From Sphingomonas sp. Root710 (GTDB lineage Bacteria; Pseudomonadota; Alphaproteobacteria; Sphingomonadales; Sphingomonadaceae), in assembly GCF_001429065.1 (NCBI RefSeq), contig NZ_LMIB01000001.1, forward strand, positions 248,588 through 312,587: DNA of 64,000 nucleotides. Reading direction: 5' to 3'. Both the position numbers and the translations under genes were made by a program. A model generated the notes under the pieces. That model saw only the letters and a program-made list of their open reading frames with translations. It was not told the DNA's origin and did not search any database. Position 1 is the stretch's first letter; every line of letters begins with the position of its first letter. Shown piece by piece: positions 16,330-24,789 of the stretch.

Positions 16330-17769
16330 ATGTCGAACAAGCCCCGCACCCTTTATGAGAAGATCTGGGACGCGCATGTCGTCGAACGTCGCGACGACGG
16401 CACCTGCCTGATCTATATCGACCGCCACCTCGTCCATGAGGTCACCAGCCCGCAGGCCTTCGAGGCGCTGCGCGTCGCCGGCCGCAAGCTGCGGCGGCCC
16501 GACCTCACCCTCGCGGTGCCCGACCACAACCTGCCCACCACCGCGCGGCTCGACGCCGACGGTAGGCGCGTGCCGATCGCCGACGCCGAATCCGCGAACC
16601 AGCTGGCGGCGCTGGAGAAGAACGCGCCCGAATTCGGGGTGCGCTATATCGACGCGGTCGCGCCCGAGCAGGGCATCGTCCATGTCGTCGGCCCCGAACA
16701 GGGCTTCTCGCTGCCCGGCACGACGATCGTCTGCGGCGACAGCCACACCGCCGCGCATGGCGGGCTCGGCGCGCTGGCCTTCGGCATCGGCACGTCGGAG
16801 ATAGAGCATGTCATGGCGACGCAGACGCTGCTGCTCGCGCGGTCCAAGGCGATGGAAGTCCGCGTCGAGGGTGTCCTCGGCCAGGGCGTGTCGCCGAAGG
16901 ATGTCGTGCTGCACATCTGCGGCGTGCTCGGCGCTTCGGGCGGGACCGGTTATGTCATCGAATATACCGGTAACGTCTTCCGCGAGATGTCGGTCGAAGG
17001 GCGGATCACCGTGTGCAACATGGCGATCGAGCATGGCGCGCGCGCCGGCCTCGTCGCCCCCGACGAGACGACCTTCGCCTATATCGAGGGCCGCCCGATG
17101 GCGCCGAAGGGTGCGGACTGGGACAAGGCGGTCGCCTGGTGGCGGACGCTGGCGACCGACCCCGGCGCGCAATATGACAAGGTCGTGGTGATCGACGCCG
17201 CCGACATCGCGCCCTGCCTGACCTGGGGCACCAGCCCCGAGGATATCGTGCCGATCACCGGCGTTGTGCCGGACCCGGCGAGCTTCGCCGACCCGTCGAA
17301 GCAGGTCGCCGCGCAGAAGTCGCTCGACTATATGGGGCTGACGCCGGGCACGCGGATGCAGGACGTGCCGGTCGACAATATCTTCATCGGCAGCTGCACC
17401 AACAGCCGGATCGAGGACCTGCGCGCCGCCGCGGCGGTGGTGAAGGGCCGCAAGGTCGCCGCCAATGTCCGCCAGGCGCTGATCGTGCCGGGCTCGGGCC
17501 TGGTCAAGCGCCAGGCCGAGGAAGAAGGGCTCGACCGCATCTTCACCGAGGCGGGTTTCGAATGGCGCGAGCCGGGCTGCTCGATGTGCCTGGCGATGAA
17601 CCCCGACAAGGTGCCCCCGGGCGAACGCTGCGCCTCGACCTCCAACCGCAACTTCGTCGGCCGTCAGGGCCCCGGCGCGCGCACCCACCTCGTCTCCCCG
17701 GCGATGGCGGCGGCGGCGGCGGTGACCGGGCATCTGGCCGACGTCCGCACGCTGGAGCCCGTGGCATGA
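16330..17769 (+). CDS. leuC: 3-isopropylmalate dehydratase large subunit
   Basis: Isomerises 2- to 3-isopropylmalate in leucine synthesis, as a complex with LeuD. At 479 residues it has the usual length for the proteobacterial type. The 4Fe-4S ligands are visible as GSCTNSR (about residue 356) and GCSMCLAMN (about 416 and 419). [18 protein letters not shown] and [12 protein letters not shown] are further aconitase-family blocks. Its stop overlaps the start of a metallo-beta-lactamase-fold gene by ATGA, so the next gene is translationally coupled. Confidence 0.97.
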   Translation: MSNKPRTLYEKIWDAHVVERRDDGTCLIYIDRHLVHEVTSPQAFEALRVAGRKLRRPDLTLAVPDHNLPTTARLDADGRRVPIADAESANQLAALEKNAPEFGVRYIDAVAPEQGIVHVVGPEQGFSLPGTTIVCGDSHTAAHGGLGALAFGIGTSEIEHVMATQTLLLARSKAMEVRVEGVLGQGVSPKDVVLHICGVLGASGGTGYVIEYTGNVFREMSVEGRITVCNMAIEHGARAGLVAPDETTFAYIEGRPMAPKGADWDKAVAWWRTLATDPGAQYDKVVVIDAADIAPCLTWGTSPEDIVPITGVVPDPASFADPSKQVAAQKSLDYMGLTPGTRMQDVPVDNIFIGSCTNSRIEDLRAAAAVVKGRKVAANVRQALIVPGSGLVKRQAEEEGLDRIFTEAGFEWREPGCSMCLAMNPDKVPPGERCASTSNRNFVGRQGPGARTHLVSPAMAAAAAVTGHLADVRTLEPVA

Positions 17770-18590
17770 AGCGGTTGATCGCGATCGCGGCGGCGCTGCT
17801 GGCGGGCTCGGCGCAGGCGGCTCCCGTTCCGGGGACGGTCGACAAGCTGTGGCGGCTCGACTGCGGTAGCGTCTGGGTCAACCAGCTCAACGTCTTTTCG
17901 GACACGCAGAGCTATACCGGCCAGAGCAAGGAGCTAACCTCCAGCTGCTATCTGATCAAGGATGGTGATGCCTATATGCTGTGGGACACCGGGCTTCCCG
18001 CCGCGGTGAAGGGGCAGCCCAACGATCCGGCCAAGCCGATGACCCCCACGCTGAGCAAGACGATCGTCGAGCAGCTTGCCGAGATCGGCGTGAAGCCCGA
18101 GCAGATCGGGCTTATCGGCATCAGCCATTATCATTTCGACCACACCGGCCAGGCAGCCGACTTCCCCAAGGCCAAGCTGATGATCGGCGCAGGCGACCTG
18201 GAGGCGGCGCGCAAGGATCCGTCGATCGGAAAGCCGATCGCCAACTGGCTGGGCGAGGGCGTGAAGGTCGAGGGCGTCAGCGGCGACAAGGACATCTTCG
18301 GCGACGGCAGCGTGACGATGATCGACCTGCACGGCCACACGCCCGGGCATCACGGCCTGCTCGTCCGCCTGCCCAAGACCGGCGCGGTGCTGCTGTCGGG
18401 CGACGTCGCCCATTTCCACGAGAATCTGGACAGCGATGGGGTGCCGACCTTCAACACCGACCGGGCGGACTCGCTGGCGGCGATGGACCGCTTCCGCAAG
18501 CTGGGCAAGGCGCAGAAGGCGGTCGTGATCATCCAGCATGACCCGCGCGACATCGCCAAGCTGCCCGCCTTCCCGCAGGGAGCCGAATGA
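17766..18590 (+). CDS. secreted metallo-beta-lactamase-fold hydrolase (AHL-lactonase-like), inside leuC-leuD
   Basis: A 274-residue product beginning [18 protein letters not shown], a clean signal peptide. The metal motif SHYHFDHTG (about residues 119-127) is followed by [23 protein letters not shown] and a C-terminal IIQHDPRD histidine, the set found in the N-acyl-homoserine-lactone lactonase/MBL branch. The start codon overlaps the leuC stop (ATGA) and the stop lies 1 bp before leuD's ATG, so it is cotranscribed and coupled with leucine genes although its product is exported. Substrate unknown; quorum-quenching activity is possible but not shown. Confidence 0.88.
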   Translation: MKRLIAIAAALLAGSAQAAPVPGTVDKLWRLDCGSVWVNQLNVFSDTQSYTGQSKELTSSCYLIKDGDAYMLWDTGLPAAVKGQPNDPAKPMTPTLSKTIVEQLAEIGVKPEQIGLIGISHYHFDHTGQAADFPKAKLMIGAGDLEAARKDPSIGKPIANWLGEGVKVEGVSGDKDIFGDGSVTMIDLHGHTPGHHGLLVRLPKTGAVLLSGDVAHFHENLDSDGVPTFNTDRADSLAAMDRFRKLGKAQKAVVIIQHDPRDIAKLPAFPQGAE

Positions 18591-18591
18591 G

Positions 18592-19170
18592 ATGAAGCCG
18601 ATCAACCATATCGAGGGCCGCGCCTTTCCGCTGGGCCTGAAGAATGTCGACACCGACGTGATCATCCCGGCGCATTACCTGAAGACGATCACCCGCAAAG
18701 GCCTGGGCCGCGGTGCGTTCGAGACGATCCGCGCGCAGGAGGGCAACGTCTTCGACGACCCCGAATATAAGGGGGCGAACATCCTGGTCGCGGGCGACAA
18801 TTTCGGCTGCGGATCGAGCCGCGAGCACGCCGCCTGGGCGCTCAACGACATGGGCGTCGACGCGGTGATCGCGCCGAGCTTTTCGGACATCTTCTCAGGC
18901 AATGCCTTCAAGAACGGCATATTGACCGTGGTGCTGCCGCAGGAAGCGGTCGACCGGCTGGTCGAGGTCGCCAAGACCGATCCGATCAGCATCGACCTGG
19001 AGCATCAGACAGTGACGACGCCGTTCCAGGACCGCTTCACCTTCGAGATCGATCCTTTCCGCAAGCATTGCCTGCTCAACGGCCTCGACGAAGTGGGCAT
19101 GACGCTGGCGCAGGATGCGGTGATCGGGACGTTCGAGGCGAAGATGGCGGTGGACCGGCCCTGGTTGTAA
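18592..19170 (+). CDS. leuD: 3-isopropylmalate dehydratase small subunit
   Basis: 192 residues from ATG 18592 ([22 protein letters not shown]). This start has AGGGAG upstream; a longer frame from 18538 only extends into the preceding gene. Typical blocks are [14 protein letters not shown], the substrate-loop [14 protein letters not shown], and [19 protein letters not shown]. It forms the swivelling domain of isopropylmalate isomerase with LeuC, from which it is separated by one inserted gene. Confidence 0.96.
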   Translation: MKPINHIEGRAFPLGLKNVDTDVIIPAHYLKTITRKGLGRGAFETIRAQEGNVFDDPEYKGANILVAGDNFGCGSSREHAAWALNDMGVDAVIAPSFSDIFSGNAFKNGILTVVLPQEAVDRLVEVAKTDPISIDLEHQTVTTPFQDRFTFEIDPFRKHCLLNGLDEVGMTLAQDAVIGTFEAKMAVDRPWL

Positions 19171-19194
19171 CGCGGGCCGCAGCCAGTCGCCACC

Positions 19195-19258
19195 CCGCTC
19201 ATCCTGAGCCCTTCGAGACGCCATTTCGACAAGCTCAATGGCTCCTCAGGGTGAGCGG
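19195..19258. repeat. palindromic repeat, family C
   Basis: CCGCTCATCCTGAGCCCTTC and ATGGCTCCTCAGGGTGAGCGG form an imperfect long inverted repeat with TTCGAGACG...TTCGACAAGCT between. This type of sequence is common between genes of sphingomonads and related genera. It lies just after leuD and may also act as its terminator. Confidence 0.65.
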
Positions 19259-19364
19259 CTGGTTTTTGGACCGAGCGAAAGTCTGGCCGACAAATTTTGC
19301 GCAGTTGCGCGCATCGGGCGGCGTGCCTATCTGATCTCATGAACCACAAGGCGACGGGGACTGC

Positions 19365-19688
19365 ATGACCACTTTCGATGATCGCGAACAGGCTTTCGAG
19401 AACAAGTTCGCGCATGACCAGGAAATGGCGTTCCGGATCACCGCGCGGCGCAACCGGTTGCTCGGCCAGTGGGCGGCGGGGCTGATGAAGCTGACCGCCG
19501 AGGAAACCGACGCCTATGCCAAGGGCGTGGTCCAGGCCGATTTCGAGGAAGCCGGCGACGAGGACGTCATCCGCAAGCTGCTCGGCGACCTGACCTCGGC
19601 CGGTGTCGAGATCGACGACGCCAAGATCCGCGCGGCGCTCGACGCCAAGACGATCGAGGCGCGCCGTCAGCTGATGGAAGGCAAATAA
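19365..19688 (+). CDS. DUF1476 protein, F1-ATPase inhibitor zeta-like subunit
   Basis: A 107-residue helical protein with the family pattern TTFDDREQAFENKFAHDQEMAFRITARRNRLLGQWAAGLM. The Paracoccus zeta subunit, which belongs to this family, inhibits reverse ATP hydrolysis by the F1FO complex; the N-terminal region is the inhibitory part. It is followed after 2 bp by bolA and then by the monothiol glutaredoxin gene, an arrangement common in alphaproteobacteria. Confidence 0.9.
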   Translation: MTTFDDREQAFENKFAHDQEMAFRITARRNRLLGQWAAGLMKLTAEETDAYAKGVVQADFEEAGDEDVIRKLLGDLTSAGVEIDDAKIRAALDAKTIEARRQLMEGK

Positions 19689-19690
19689 CC

Positions 19691-19924
19691 ATGCCGATGG
19701 CCGCGACCGAGATCGAGGCGATGATCAAGGCGGCGCTCCCCGATGCGCTGGTCGAGATCACCGACCTGGCCGGCGACGGCGATCATTATGCCGCGCGCGT
19801 GGTGAGCGAGAGCTTTCGCGGCCTGCCGCGCGTGCGCCAGCATCAGCGTGTCTACGAAGCTTTGGGCGGCAGGATGGGGGGCGTGTTGCACGCGCTTCAG
19901 CTGACCACCGCGACGCCCGAATAA
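19691..19924 (+). CDS. BolA family protein
   Basis: A 77-residue protein starting at ATG 19691. DALVEITDLAGDGDHYAARVVSESFRGLPRVRQHQRVYEALGG shows the BolA core, with the conserved His in RVRQHQ and the GDGDHY loop that binds Fe-S clusters with Grx partners. The immediately downstream CGFS glutaredoxin is the expected partner for a heterodimeric 2Fe-2S complex. Confidence 0.93.
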   Translation: MPMAATEIEAMIKAALPDALVEITDLAGDGDHYAARVVSESFRGLPRVRQHQRVYEALGGRMGGVLHALQLTTATPE

Positions 19925-19936
19925 GGAGCTATTACA

Positions 19937-20266
19937 ATGAGTGACGACGTTCAGGCCCGTATCGCGACGGCGGTCAATGCGGCCGACGTGCTGCTGTTCA
20001 TGAAGGGCACGCCGCTGTTCCCGCAATGCGGATTCTCGAGCAAGGCGATCGCGATCCTCGAGCATCTCGGCGTCGAATATGCGACGATCGACGTGCTGCA
20101 GGACCCCGAGATCCGCGCCGGCATCAAGGAATATTCCGACTGGCCGACTATTCCGCAGCTCTATGTGAAGGGTGAGTTCGTCGGCGGTTCGGACATCATG
20201 ATGGAGATGTACGAGGCGGGCGAGCTGGCCGATCTGCTCGAAGAAAAGGGTGTTGCCCACTCCTGA
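19937..20266 (+). CDS. grxD: monothiol glutaredoxin (CGFS type)
   Basis: A 109-residue single-domain Grx. The CGFS active site is in FPQCGFSSKAIA (Cys31), and further family blocks are DWPTIPQLYVKGEFVGGSDI and the C-terminal GELADLL helix. CGFS glutaredoxins hold and transfer 2Fe-2S clusters rather than reduce disulfides. AAGGAG precedes the ATG. Third gene of the DUF1476-bolA-grxD unit; a 93-bp palindrome follows. Confidence 0.95.
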   Translation: MSDDVQARIATAVNAADVLLFMKGTPLFPQCGFSSKAIAILEHLGVEYATIDVLQDPEIRAGIKEYSDWPTIPQLYVKGEFVGGSDIMMEMYEAGELADLLEEKGVAHS

Positions 20267-20288
20267 TATGAGCCTTCATGTCCCCTTG

Positions 20289-20381
20289 CGTCATTCCCGC
20301 GAAAGCGGGAATCCACGGTAAGGATGGACAAGAGGTTCTTTCGGTCGCGATCCATGGATTCCCGCTTTCGCGGGAATGACG
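20289..20381. repeat. 93-bp paired palindrome (REPIN-like), family A copy 3
   Basis: Arms CGTCATTCCCGCGAAAGCGG and CCCGCTTTCGCGGGAATGACG, almost perfectly inverted over about 27 bp. The right end lies 16 bp before the glycerophosphodiesterase start codon, so it occupies the upstream region of that gene. Confidence 0.9.
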
Positions 20382-20397
20382 ACAGGGGGTGGTTGCG

Positions 20398-21438
20398 ATG
20401 CATCGCCTGTTCGTTCTCCTGGCGGCGCTCGGCATGACGACCGCCGCGCTCGCTGAGCCGATCGTCATCGCCCATCGCGGCGCTTCGGGATCGCGCCCCG
20501 AACATACGCTGGCGGCGTACAGGCTCGCGATCGAGCAGGGCGCGGATTTCATCGAGCCCGATCTGGTGATGACGAAGGACGATGTCCTCGTCATCCGCCA
20601 TGAGAACAACATCACCGACACGACCAACATCGCCGATCACCCGGAGTTCGCCGACCGGCGGACGAGCAAGACGATCGACGGGCATGCGGTGGTCGGCTGG
20701 TTCACCGAGGATTTCACCCTCGCCGAACTGAAGACGCTGCGCGCGCGAGAGCGGCTGCCGCAGATCAGGCCCGCGAATATGGGCTGGCTAAACGAGGAGA
20801 TCGCGACGCTGGACGAGGCGCTGGCGCTGGTCCGCGCCGCCGGGCGGCGGGTGGGGATCTATCCCGAGACCAAGCACCCCAGCTATTTCGCGGCGATCGG
20901 CAAGCCGATGGAACGCCCGCTGGTCGACGCGCTGGCGCGGGCGGGGTTCACGAAAGCCGACGATCCGGTGTTCATCCAGTCGTTCGAGGTGTCGAACCTC
21001 AAGGCGCTGCGAGAGATGACGAGGCTGCGGCTGGTCCAGCTGATCGACGGCGAAGCGCCGCCTTATGATCAGGTGGAGGCGGGGACCGGCCTGACCGTCG
21101 CCGATATGGTGTCGTTGAAGGGCCTGAAGGCGATCGCGGCCTATGCCGACGCAATTGGCCCCAACAAACTGCTGATCGAACCCCGCGACGCGGCGGGGCA
21201 GGCGCTGCCGCCAACGCGCCTCATGCACGATGCGCATGTGGCAGGGCTGCTGGTGCATGTATGGACGTTTCGGAGCGAGAATATCTTTTTGCCAGCCGGG
21301 GATCGGATCGGCGAGGATCAGGGGGCGAGAGGGGAAGCGGCGTCGGAGTATCGGCGCTTTCTGGGGTACGGGGTCGACGGGGTGTTCAGCGATTTTCCGG
21401 CCGAGGCGGTAGCGGCGCGTGGTGCGGTCGGGCGGTGA
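20398..21438 (+). CDS. glpQ: periplasmic glycerophosphodiester phosphodiesterase
   Basis: Hydrolyses glycerophosphodiesters to glycerol-3-phosphate and an alcohol. A signal peptide MHRLFVLLAALGMTTAALA precedes the mature protein. The GDPD active site is IVIAHRGASGSRPEHTLAAY, with IEPDLVMTKDDVLVIRHE carrying the metal-binding Glu/Asp and second His. YPETKHPSYF and the C-terminal GVDGVFSDFP are also diagnostic. 346 residues is normal for the GlpQ type. The start at 20398 directly abuts a REPIN-like repeat. Confidence 0.93.
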   Translation: MHRLFVLLAALGMTTAALAEPIVIAHRGASGSRPEHTLAAYRLAIEQGADFIEPDLVMTKDDVLVIRHENNITDTTNIADHPEFADRRTSKTIDGHAVVGWFTEDFTLAELKTLRARERLPQIRPANMGWLNEEIATLDEALALVRAAGRRVGIYPETKHPSYFAAIGKPMERPLVDALARAGFTKADDPVFIQSFEVSNLKALREMTRLRLVQLIDGEAPPYDQVEAGTGLTVADMVSLKGLKAIAAYADAIGPNKLLIEPRDAAGQALPPTRLMHDAHVAGLLVHVWTFRSENIFLPAGDRIGEDQGARGEAASEYRRFLGYGVDGVFSDFPAEAVAARGAVGR

Positions 21439-21513
21439 TGGGCTGGGCCGTATTTTAGCGGCCTGCCGGGAGTTGACCTAGTTGCCGACGTGCCTGGACC
21501 GGTTCAAACAGGC

Positions 21514-21906
21514 ATGATGAGCGTGAGTAAGGCTGTTGGGTTCGCCACCGTCGTCATTGTCCTCTGCGCGTGGGCTTACATTGCGCTCACGGGGGAACCA
21601 CGCCTGCCGACTGGTATCGCGAATGGACGATATTCGAGCGGGTGTTGCGGCACGATTGTTTTGCACGACGGGGTGATGATCGTCGGAAATCAACGTGTCG
21701 ATTACATCATCGAGCGGGACAAGGTCGGCCCGTACGTGCTGCCGGCGGCATATGTTGGGGCGTCGGCGCATGCGGTGGTGGTCAGGTCTGATGCACATCC
21801 TTTGAAACTACGTCTCGACAATCCAGCCCACCCTCGACAACTCGAATTGATTGATGATGCCGTCGGTGGCGGACGGTATGCGTTTGTCCGCGTGAATGGC
21901 GGCTAA
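21514..21906 (+). CDS. small membrane-anchored protein, unknown
   Basis: About 130 residues. The N-terminal hydrophobic stretch (VGFATVVIVLCAWAYIAL) could be a signal anchor. The rest is a compact soluble domain with strands such as GTIVLHDGVMIVGNQRVDYIIERDK. No family recognised. A GTG at 21490 would add eight residues. It is the first of three small membrane-protein genes in a row. Confidence 0.5.
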   Translation: MMSVSKAVGFATVVIVLCAWAYIALTGEPRLPTGIANGRYSSGCCGTIVLHDGVMIVGNQRVDYIIERDKVGPYVLPAAYVGASAHAVVVRSDAHPLKLRLDNPAHPRQLELIDDAVGGGRYAFVRVNGG

Positions 21907-22046
21907 CCACCACGATTCAGACGTTCCTTACCCGATCGAACCAAGCTGCAGAAGAGACCAATTGCGATAATAGAAATCCGGAGGTCGAGAAGAAGTAGCT
22001 TTCGGAAACGATGTATGCGCATTCCATGGACACTGTGAGGATAAAC

Positions 22047-22502
22047 ATGGGAATTTTGGAGACGCAGCGCCGCAGGATCCGAGCGAAGTCGGTGTTGTTG
22101 TCGGGCTATCGCAAGAATGCTCGCGCATTTGACCATTGGCTGAAATTGGAGCTGGCCAAGGCAGTCGTCCCTGTCGCAATCGTCACCGCAGCCCAAGCAC
22201 TTGGTTGGGTGTCTATTTCTCCGATGCTCGCCGTCGCTATCATCGGCATCTTCATGCTGTGGGTCGTCTTCGTTTACTGGAACGCTTGGGACGCCTTTCA
22301 TCGTCTCGACAAAAGGCGGTTGGCGTATCTTCGCCGAACGGGGGTGGAGTGCGACCTTGTGTCGTTGTCCACCAATCGTCGGGCATGGGCGGCGGCGTTG
22401 CAGGGAAGGACGATGCATGATGTGCTGAAAGGTGGGCCGCGCGGAACCGCCGCTCCCTCCACCGCGTCTCGCGCAGGCATTGTCAGGCAGGGCCTGGTTT
22501 AA
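22047..22502 (+). CDS. small protein with two membrane segments, unknown
   Basis: Start at ATG 22047, preceded by GAGGA at 6 nt (an in-frame ATG at 22011 lacks this). 151 residues with a basic N-terminus (ETQRRRIRAKSVLLSGYRKNAR), two hydrophobic segments (about residues 35-75: VVPVAIVTAAQALGWV and PMLAVAIIGIFMLWVVFVYW) and a basic C-terminus. No family recognised. Confidence 0.5.
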   Translation: MGILETQRRRIRAKSVLLSGYRKNARAFDHWLKLELAKAVVPVAIVTAAQALGWVSISPMLAVAIIGIFMLWVVFVYWNAWDAFHRLDKRRLAYLRRTGVECDLVSLSTNRRAWAAALQGRTMHDVLKGGPRGTAAPSTASRAGIVRQGLV

Positions 22503-22886
22503 TTGCCTTCCCATCGGTATCCGCTGATTGCCTGGTTTCAGGGCAAGATATTTCAGCTGCGAAGCTCCGGATCGGGCGTCCTGATCATCATGTTCGTGGT
22601 CGTATCCGTCATCATGACGACATGCACCGTATCTGATCGCTCCGCGCGCGAAGGGGCGGTTCCTGAGATGGCGACGATAACCGGGTTTGGGGCCTATGAG
22701 GGGCGCTGGTATGTCGGCCATGTCCGGGTGAGCGCGGAGGACGCAAAAGGGGTTACGGGAGAAATTCTCGTTTTGCCGCGTCAAATTGCCGGGTGCAAAG
22801 TCGGCGACAAGATAAGGGCGAAGCGTAGCGGGATAGCGCTATACCTCTCGCCCGCGCCATGTCCGATCGGGAGTGGCAGGAGTTGA
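22503..22886 (+). CDS. small membrane-anchored protein, unknown (start uncertain)
   Basis: The frame opens with a TTG directly after the previous stop; internal ATGs near 22590 are also possible. A hydrophobic segment SGVLIIMFVVVSVIMTTCTV would anchor a small soluble domain (ATITGFGAYEGRWYVGHVRVSAEDAKGV...CKVGDKIRAKR). Coding potential is modest and function unknown. Confidence 0.4.
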   Translation: MPSHRYPLIAWFQGKIFQLRSSGSGVLIIMFVVVSVIMTTCTVSDRSAREGAVPEMATITGFGAYEGRWYVGHVRVSAEDAKGVTGEILVLPRQIAGCKVGDKIRAKRSGIALYLSPAPCPIGSGRS

Positions 22887-22978
22887 CGGGCCGGAGTGCG
22901 TTTCGTGATCGAGGGTGCGTTCGGGAGGTCCCGCCTTGTAGCTCCAGCCGCGTTGCCGGAAGAAGCGGTAGACAGGGA

Positions 22979-23067
22979 AGCTGGGCCCCGGGTCAGGCCC
23001 GGGGCGACGATTTTGGGGAGGTAATTGCCCTCATCTTGTCGCCCCGGGCTTGACCCGGGGCCCAGCT
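22979..23067. repeat. REPIN-like palindrome, family B copy 3 (start of tandem unit)
   Basis: AGCTGGGCCCCGGGTCAGGC at the left and CCGGGCTTGACCCGGGGCCC at the right, in inverted orientation about 30 bp apart. The orientation of the halves is reversed (AGCT ends outward) relative to copies 1, 2, 6 and 7. Confidence 0.8.
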
Positions 23068-23077
23068 TTCATTGCTT

Positions 23078-23371
23078 TCAGATCAGGTGATCGGAAAGGT
23101 CGTTCCACTCCGGATTGGCGGTTTCGATCAACGCGAACTTCCATTCGCGCCGCCATTTCTTGATGCGCTTTTCATGGGTGATCGCGTCGGCGATCGACGG
23201 GGTGTGGTCCGCCCAGACCAGCCGATCGAGCGCATGTTGCTTGCAGAAGTCCGAGCCTGTCCCGGTGCGGTGCTGATGGATGCGGGAGGCGAGGTCGGAC
23301 GTCACGCCGACATAGATCGTACCGCGGTAGCGGTTTGCCATGATGTAGACCCAGCCGCCGTCGGTTCCCAT
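23078..23371 (-). CDS. GIY-YIG nuclease-domain protein, copy 1
   Basis: A 97-residue single-domain protein starting MGTDGGWVYIMANRYRGTIY. The GIY-YIG signature is WVYIMANRYRGTIYVGVTSDL, with the catalytic Arg in DLASRIHQH; a terminal NPEWNDLSDHLI helix completes the domain. This UvrC-like nuclease class (YhbQ/DUF related) has unknown biological role. An upstream in-frame ATG exists at 23407 but lies in the flanking repeat. The gene and its flanking palindromes are tandemly duplicated with a period of 412 bp. Confidence 0.88.
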   Translation of the reverse strand: MGTDGGWVYIMANRYRGTIYVGVTSDLASRIHQHRTGTGSDFCKQHALDRLVWADHTPSIADAITHEKRIKKWRREWKFALIETANPEWNDLSDHLI

Positions 23372-23389
23372 GACGGGAGGTGGAAAGGA

Positions 23390-23479
23390 AGCTGGGCCCC
23401 GGGTCAAGCCCGGGGCGACGATTTTGGGGAGGTAACTGTCCTCATTCTTGTCGCCCCGGGCTTGACCCGGGGCCCAGCT
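23390..23479. repeat. REPIN-like palindrome, family B copy 4
   Basis: Same architecture and orientation as 22979-23067, one tandem period (about 412 bp) further on, differing at a few positions. It separates the two GIY-YIG genes. Confidence 0.85.
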
Positions 23480-23489
23480 TTTATTGTTC

Positions 23490-23783
23490 TCAGATCAGGT
23501 GATCGGAAAGGTCGTTCCACTGCGGATTGGCGCGTTCGATCAATGCGAACTTCCATTCGCGCCGCCATTTCTTGACGCGTTTTTCATGGGCGATCGCGGC
23601 GGTGATCGATGTGGTGTGGTCCGCCCAGACCAGCCGATCGAGCGCATGTTGCTTACAGAAGTCCGAGCCTGTCCCGGTGCGGTGCTGGTGGATGCGGGAG
23701 GCGAGGTCGGACGTCACGCCGACATATATCGTGCCGCGGTAGCGGTTTGCCATGATGTAGACCCAGCCGCCGTTCGTTCCCAT
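23490..23783 (-). CDS. GIY-YIG nuclease-domain protein, copy 2
   Basis: 97 residues, nearly identical to the copy at 23078-23371: it differs at a handful of residues (for example TTSITAAIAHEKRVKK versus TPSIADAITHEKRIKK). All GIY-YIG positions are retained, so both copies look functional. Divergence is spread along the gene, suggesting the duplication is not brand new. Confidence 0.88.
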   Translation of the reverse strand: MGTNGGWVYIMANRYRGTIYVGVTSDLASRIHQHRTGTGSDFCKQHALDRLVWADHTTSITAAIAHEKRVKKWRREWKFALIERANPQWNDLSDHLI

Positions 23784-23801
23784 GACGGGAGGTGGAAAGG
23801 A

Positions 23802-23832
23802 AGCTGGGCCCCGGGTCAAGCCCGGGGCGACG
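23802..23832. repeat. single family B half-repeat closing the tandem array
   Basis: AGCTGGGCCCCGGGTCAAGC...GGCGACG, the same half-palindrome that begins each of the two tandem units. The array therefore reads REPIN-gene-REPIN-gene-half REP (22979-23832). Confidence 0.8.
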
Positions 23833-23844
23833 TGGGATGCGCGG

Positions 23845-24618
23845 TTAGAGCAGCGCCTTCGCCAGCGCGAACAGGCTGGTGGCAATCAGGACGCAGCCGA
23901 CCATAGTCAGCAGGCGTTTGGGGGCGATGCGCTTGACCAGCAGCGCGCCGAGCGGGGCGGCGAGGAGGCCGCCGATGATCAGGCCGACGACCGCGATCGA
24001 GAAGGCTTCGAGGCCCAGCGTGGCGATGAAGGTCGCGGAGATCGTCGTGGTCAGGAAGAATTCGGCGGTGTTGACGGTGCCGATCGTCGAGCGCGGCTCG
24101 GTGCCCTGGACGAGCAGGTTGGAGGTGACGATCGGCCCCCAGCCGCCGCCGCCCGCCGCATCCATGAAGCCGCCGACCAGGCCGAGCGGGGCGATCACCT
24201 TCGCGGGCTTGTGGGGCGCGCCGTGGTCCATCCGCCAGGCGCGCCACAGCAGATAGAGGCCGATCCCGGAAAGATAGGTCATCACATAGGGGCGGGCGAG
24301 CGCGCCATCGATGTTCGACAGCAGATAGGCGCCGGCGACGCCGCCGATCATGCCGGGGATGACCAGCCGGCCGAACAATTTCCAGTCGACGTTACGGTGG
24401 AAGATGTGGCTGACCGCCGAGGCGGCGGTGGTGAAGGTTTCGACCAGATGGACGCTGGCCGAGGCACGTGCGGGCACGAGCCCGATGACGCTGACCAGCA
24501 GGGTGTTGGTGATCACCCCGAAGGCCATGCCGAGCGCGCCGTCGATCAGCTGGGCGATGAAGCCCACCGCGATGAACGGCAACAGGGCCTGAAGCTGGTC
24601 GAGGGAAAGTTCGGGCAT
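23845..24618 (-). CDS. TauE/SafE (TSUP) family membrane permease
   Basis: A 257-residue integral membrane protein with about eight hydrophobic segments. The N-terminal half carries the typical FIAVGFIAQLIDGALGMAFG (helix with GxxxG-type packing), and the second half the related LVGGFMDAAGGGGWGPIV. TSUP proteins export or import organosulfonates, sulfite or other small anions; the substrate here is unknown. It is monocistronic and ends next to the GIY-YIG array. Confidence 0.9.
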   Translation of the reverse strand: MPELSLDQLQALLPFIAVGFIAQLIDGALGMAFGVITNTLLVSVIGLVPARASASVHLVETFTTAASAVSHIFHRNVDWKLFGRLVIPGMIGGVAGAYLLSNIDGALARPYVMTYLSGIGLYLLWRAWRMDHGAPHKPAKVIAPLGLVGGFMDAAGGGGWGPIVTSNLLVQGTEPRSTIGTVNTAEFFLTTTISATFIATLGLEAFSIAVVGLIIGGLLAAPLGALLVKRIAPKRLLTMVGCVLIATSLFALAKALL

Positions 24619-24789
24619 GGTTCAATGCATCCGGCAGGATTTTTTCATATCCCGCCGGGTGACGGGTATCGGGCGCGGACCTTAGCCGCGTCCGCCCGGG
24701 AGGCAATCTGCGTCTGACCAAGAGTTATTTGGGCGCGGGCAAGCTCATCTAGGCCGCGCACTCTTCACATTGCCGCCGCGCGATGCCAC

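Noticed and set aside
15826-17733. 635-codon minus-strand frame opposite leuC
   Set aside because: Composition is Arg/Asp/His-rich shadow of leuC and the serine hydrolase; no family similarity or start site.
22979-23832. CRISPR array
   Set aside because: Repeats are palindromic REP elements separated by protein genes, not short direct repeats with unique spacers; no cas genes are present.
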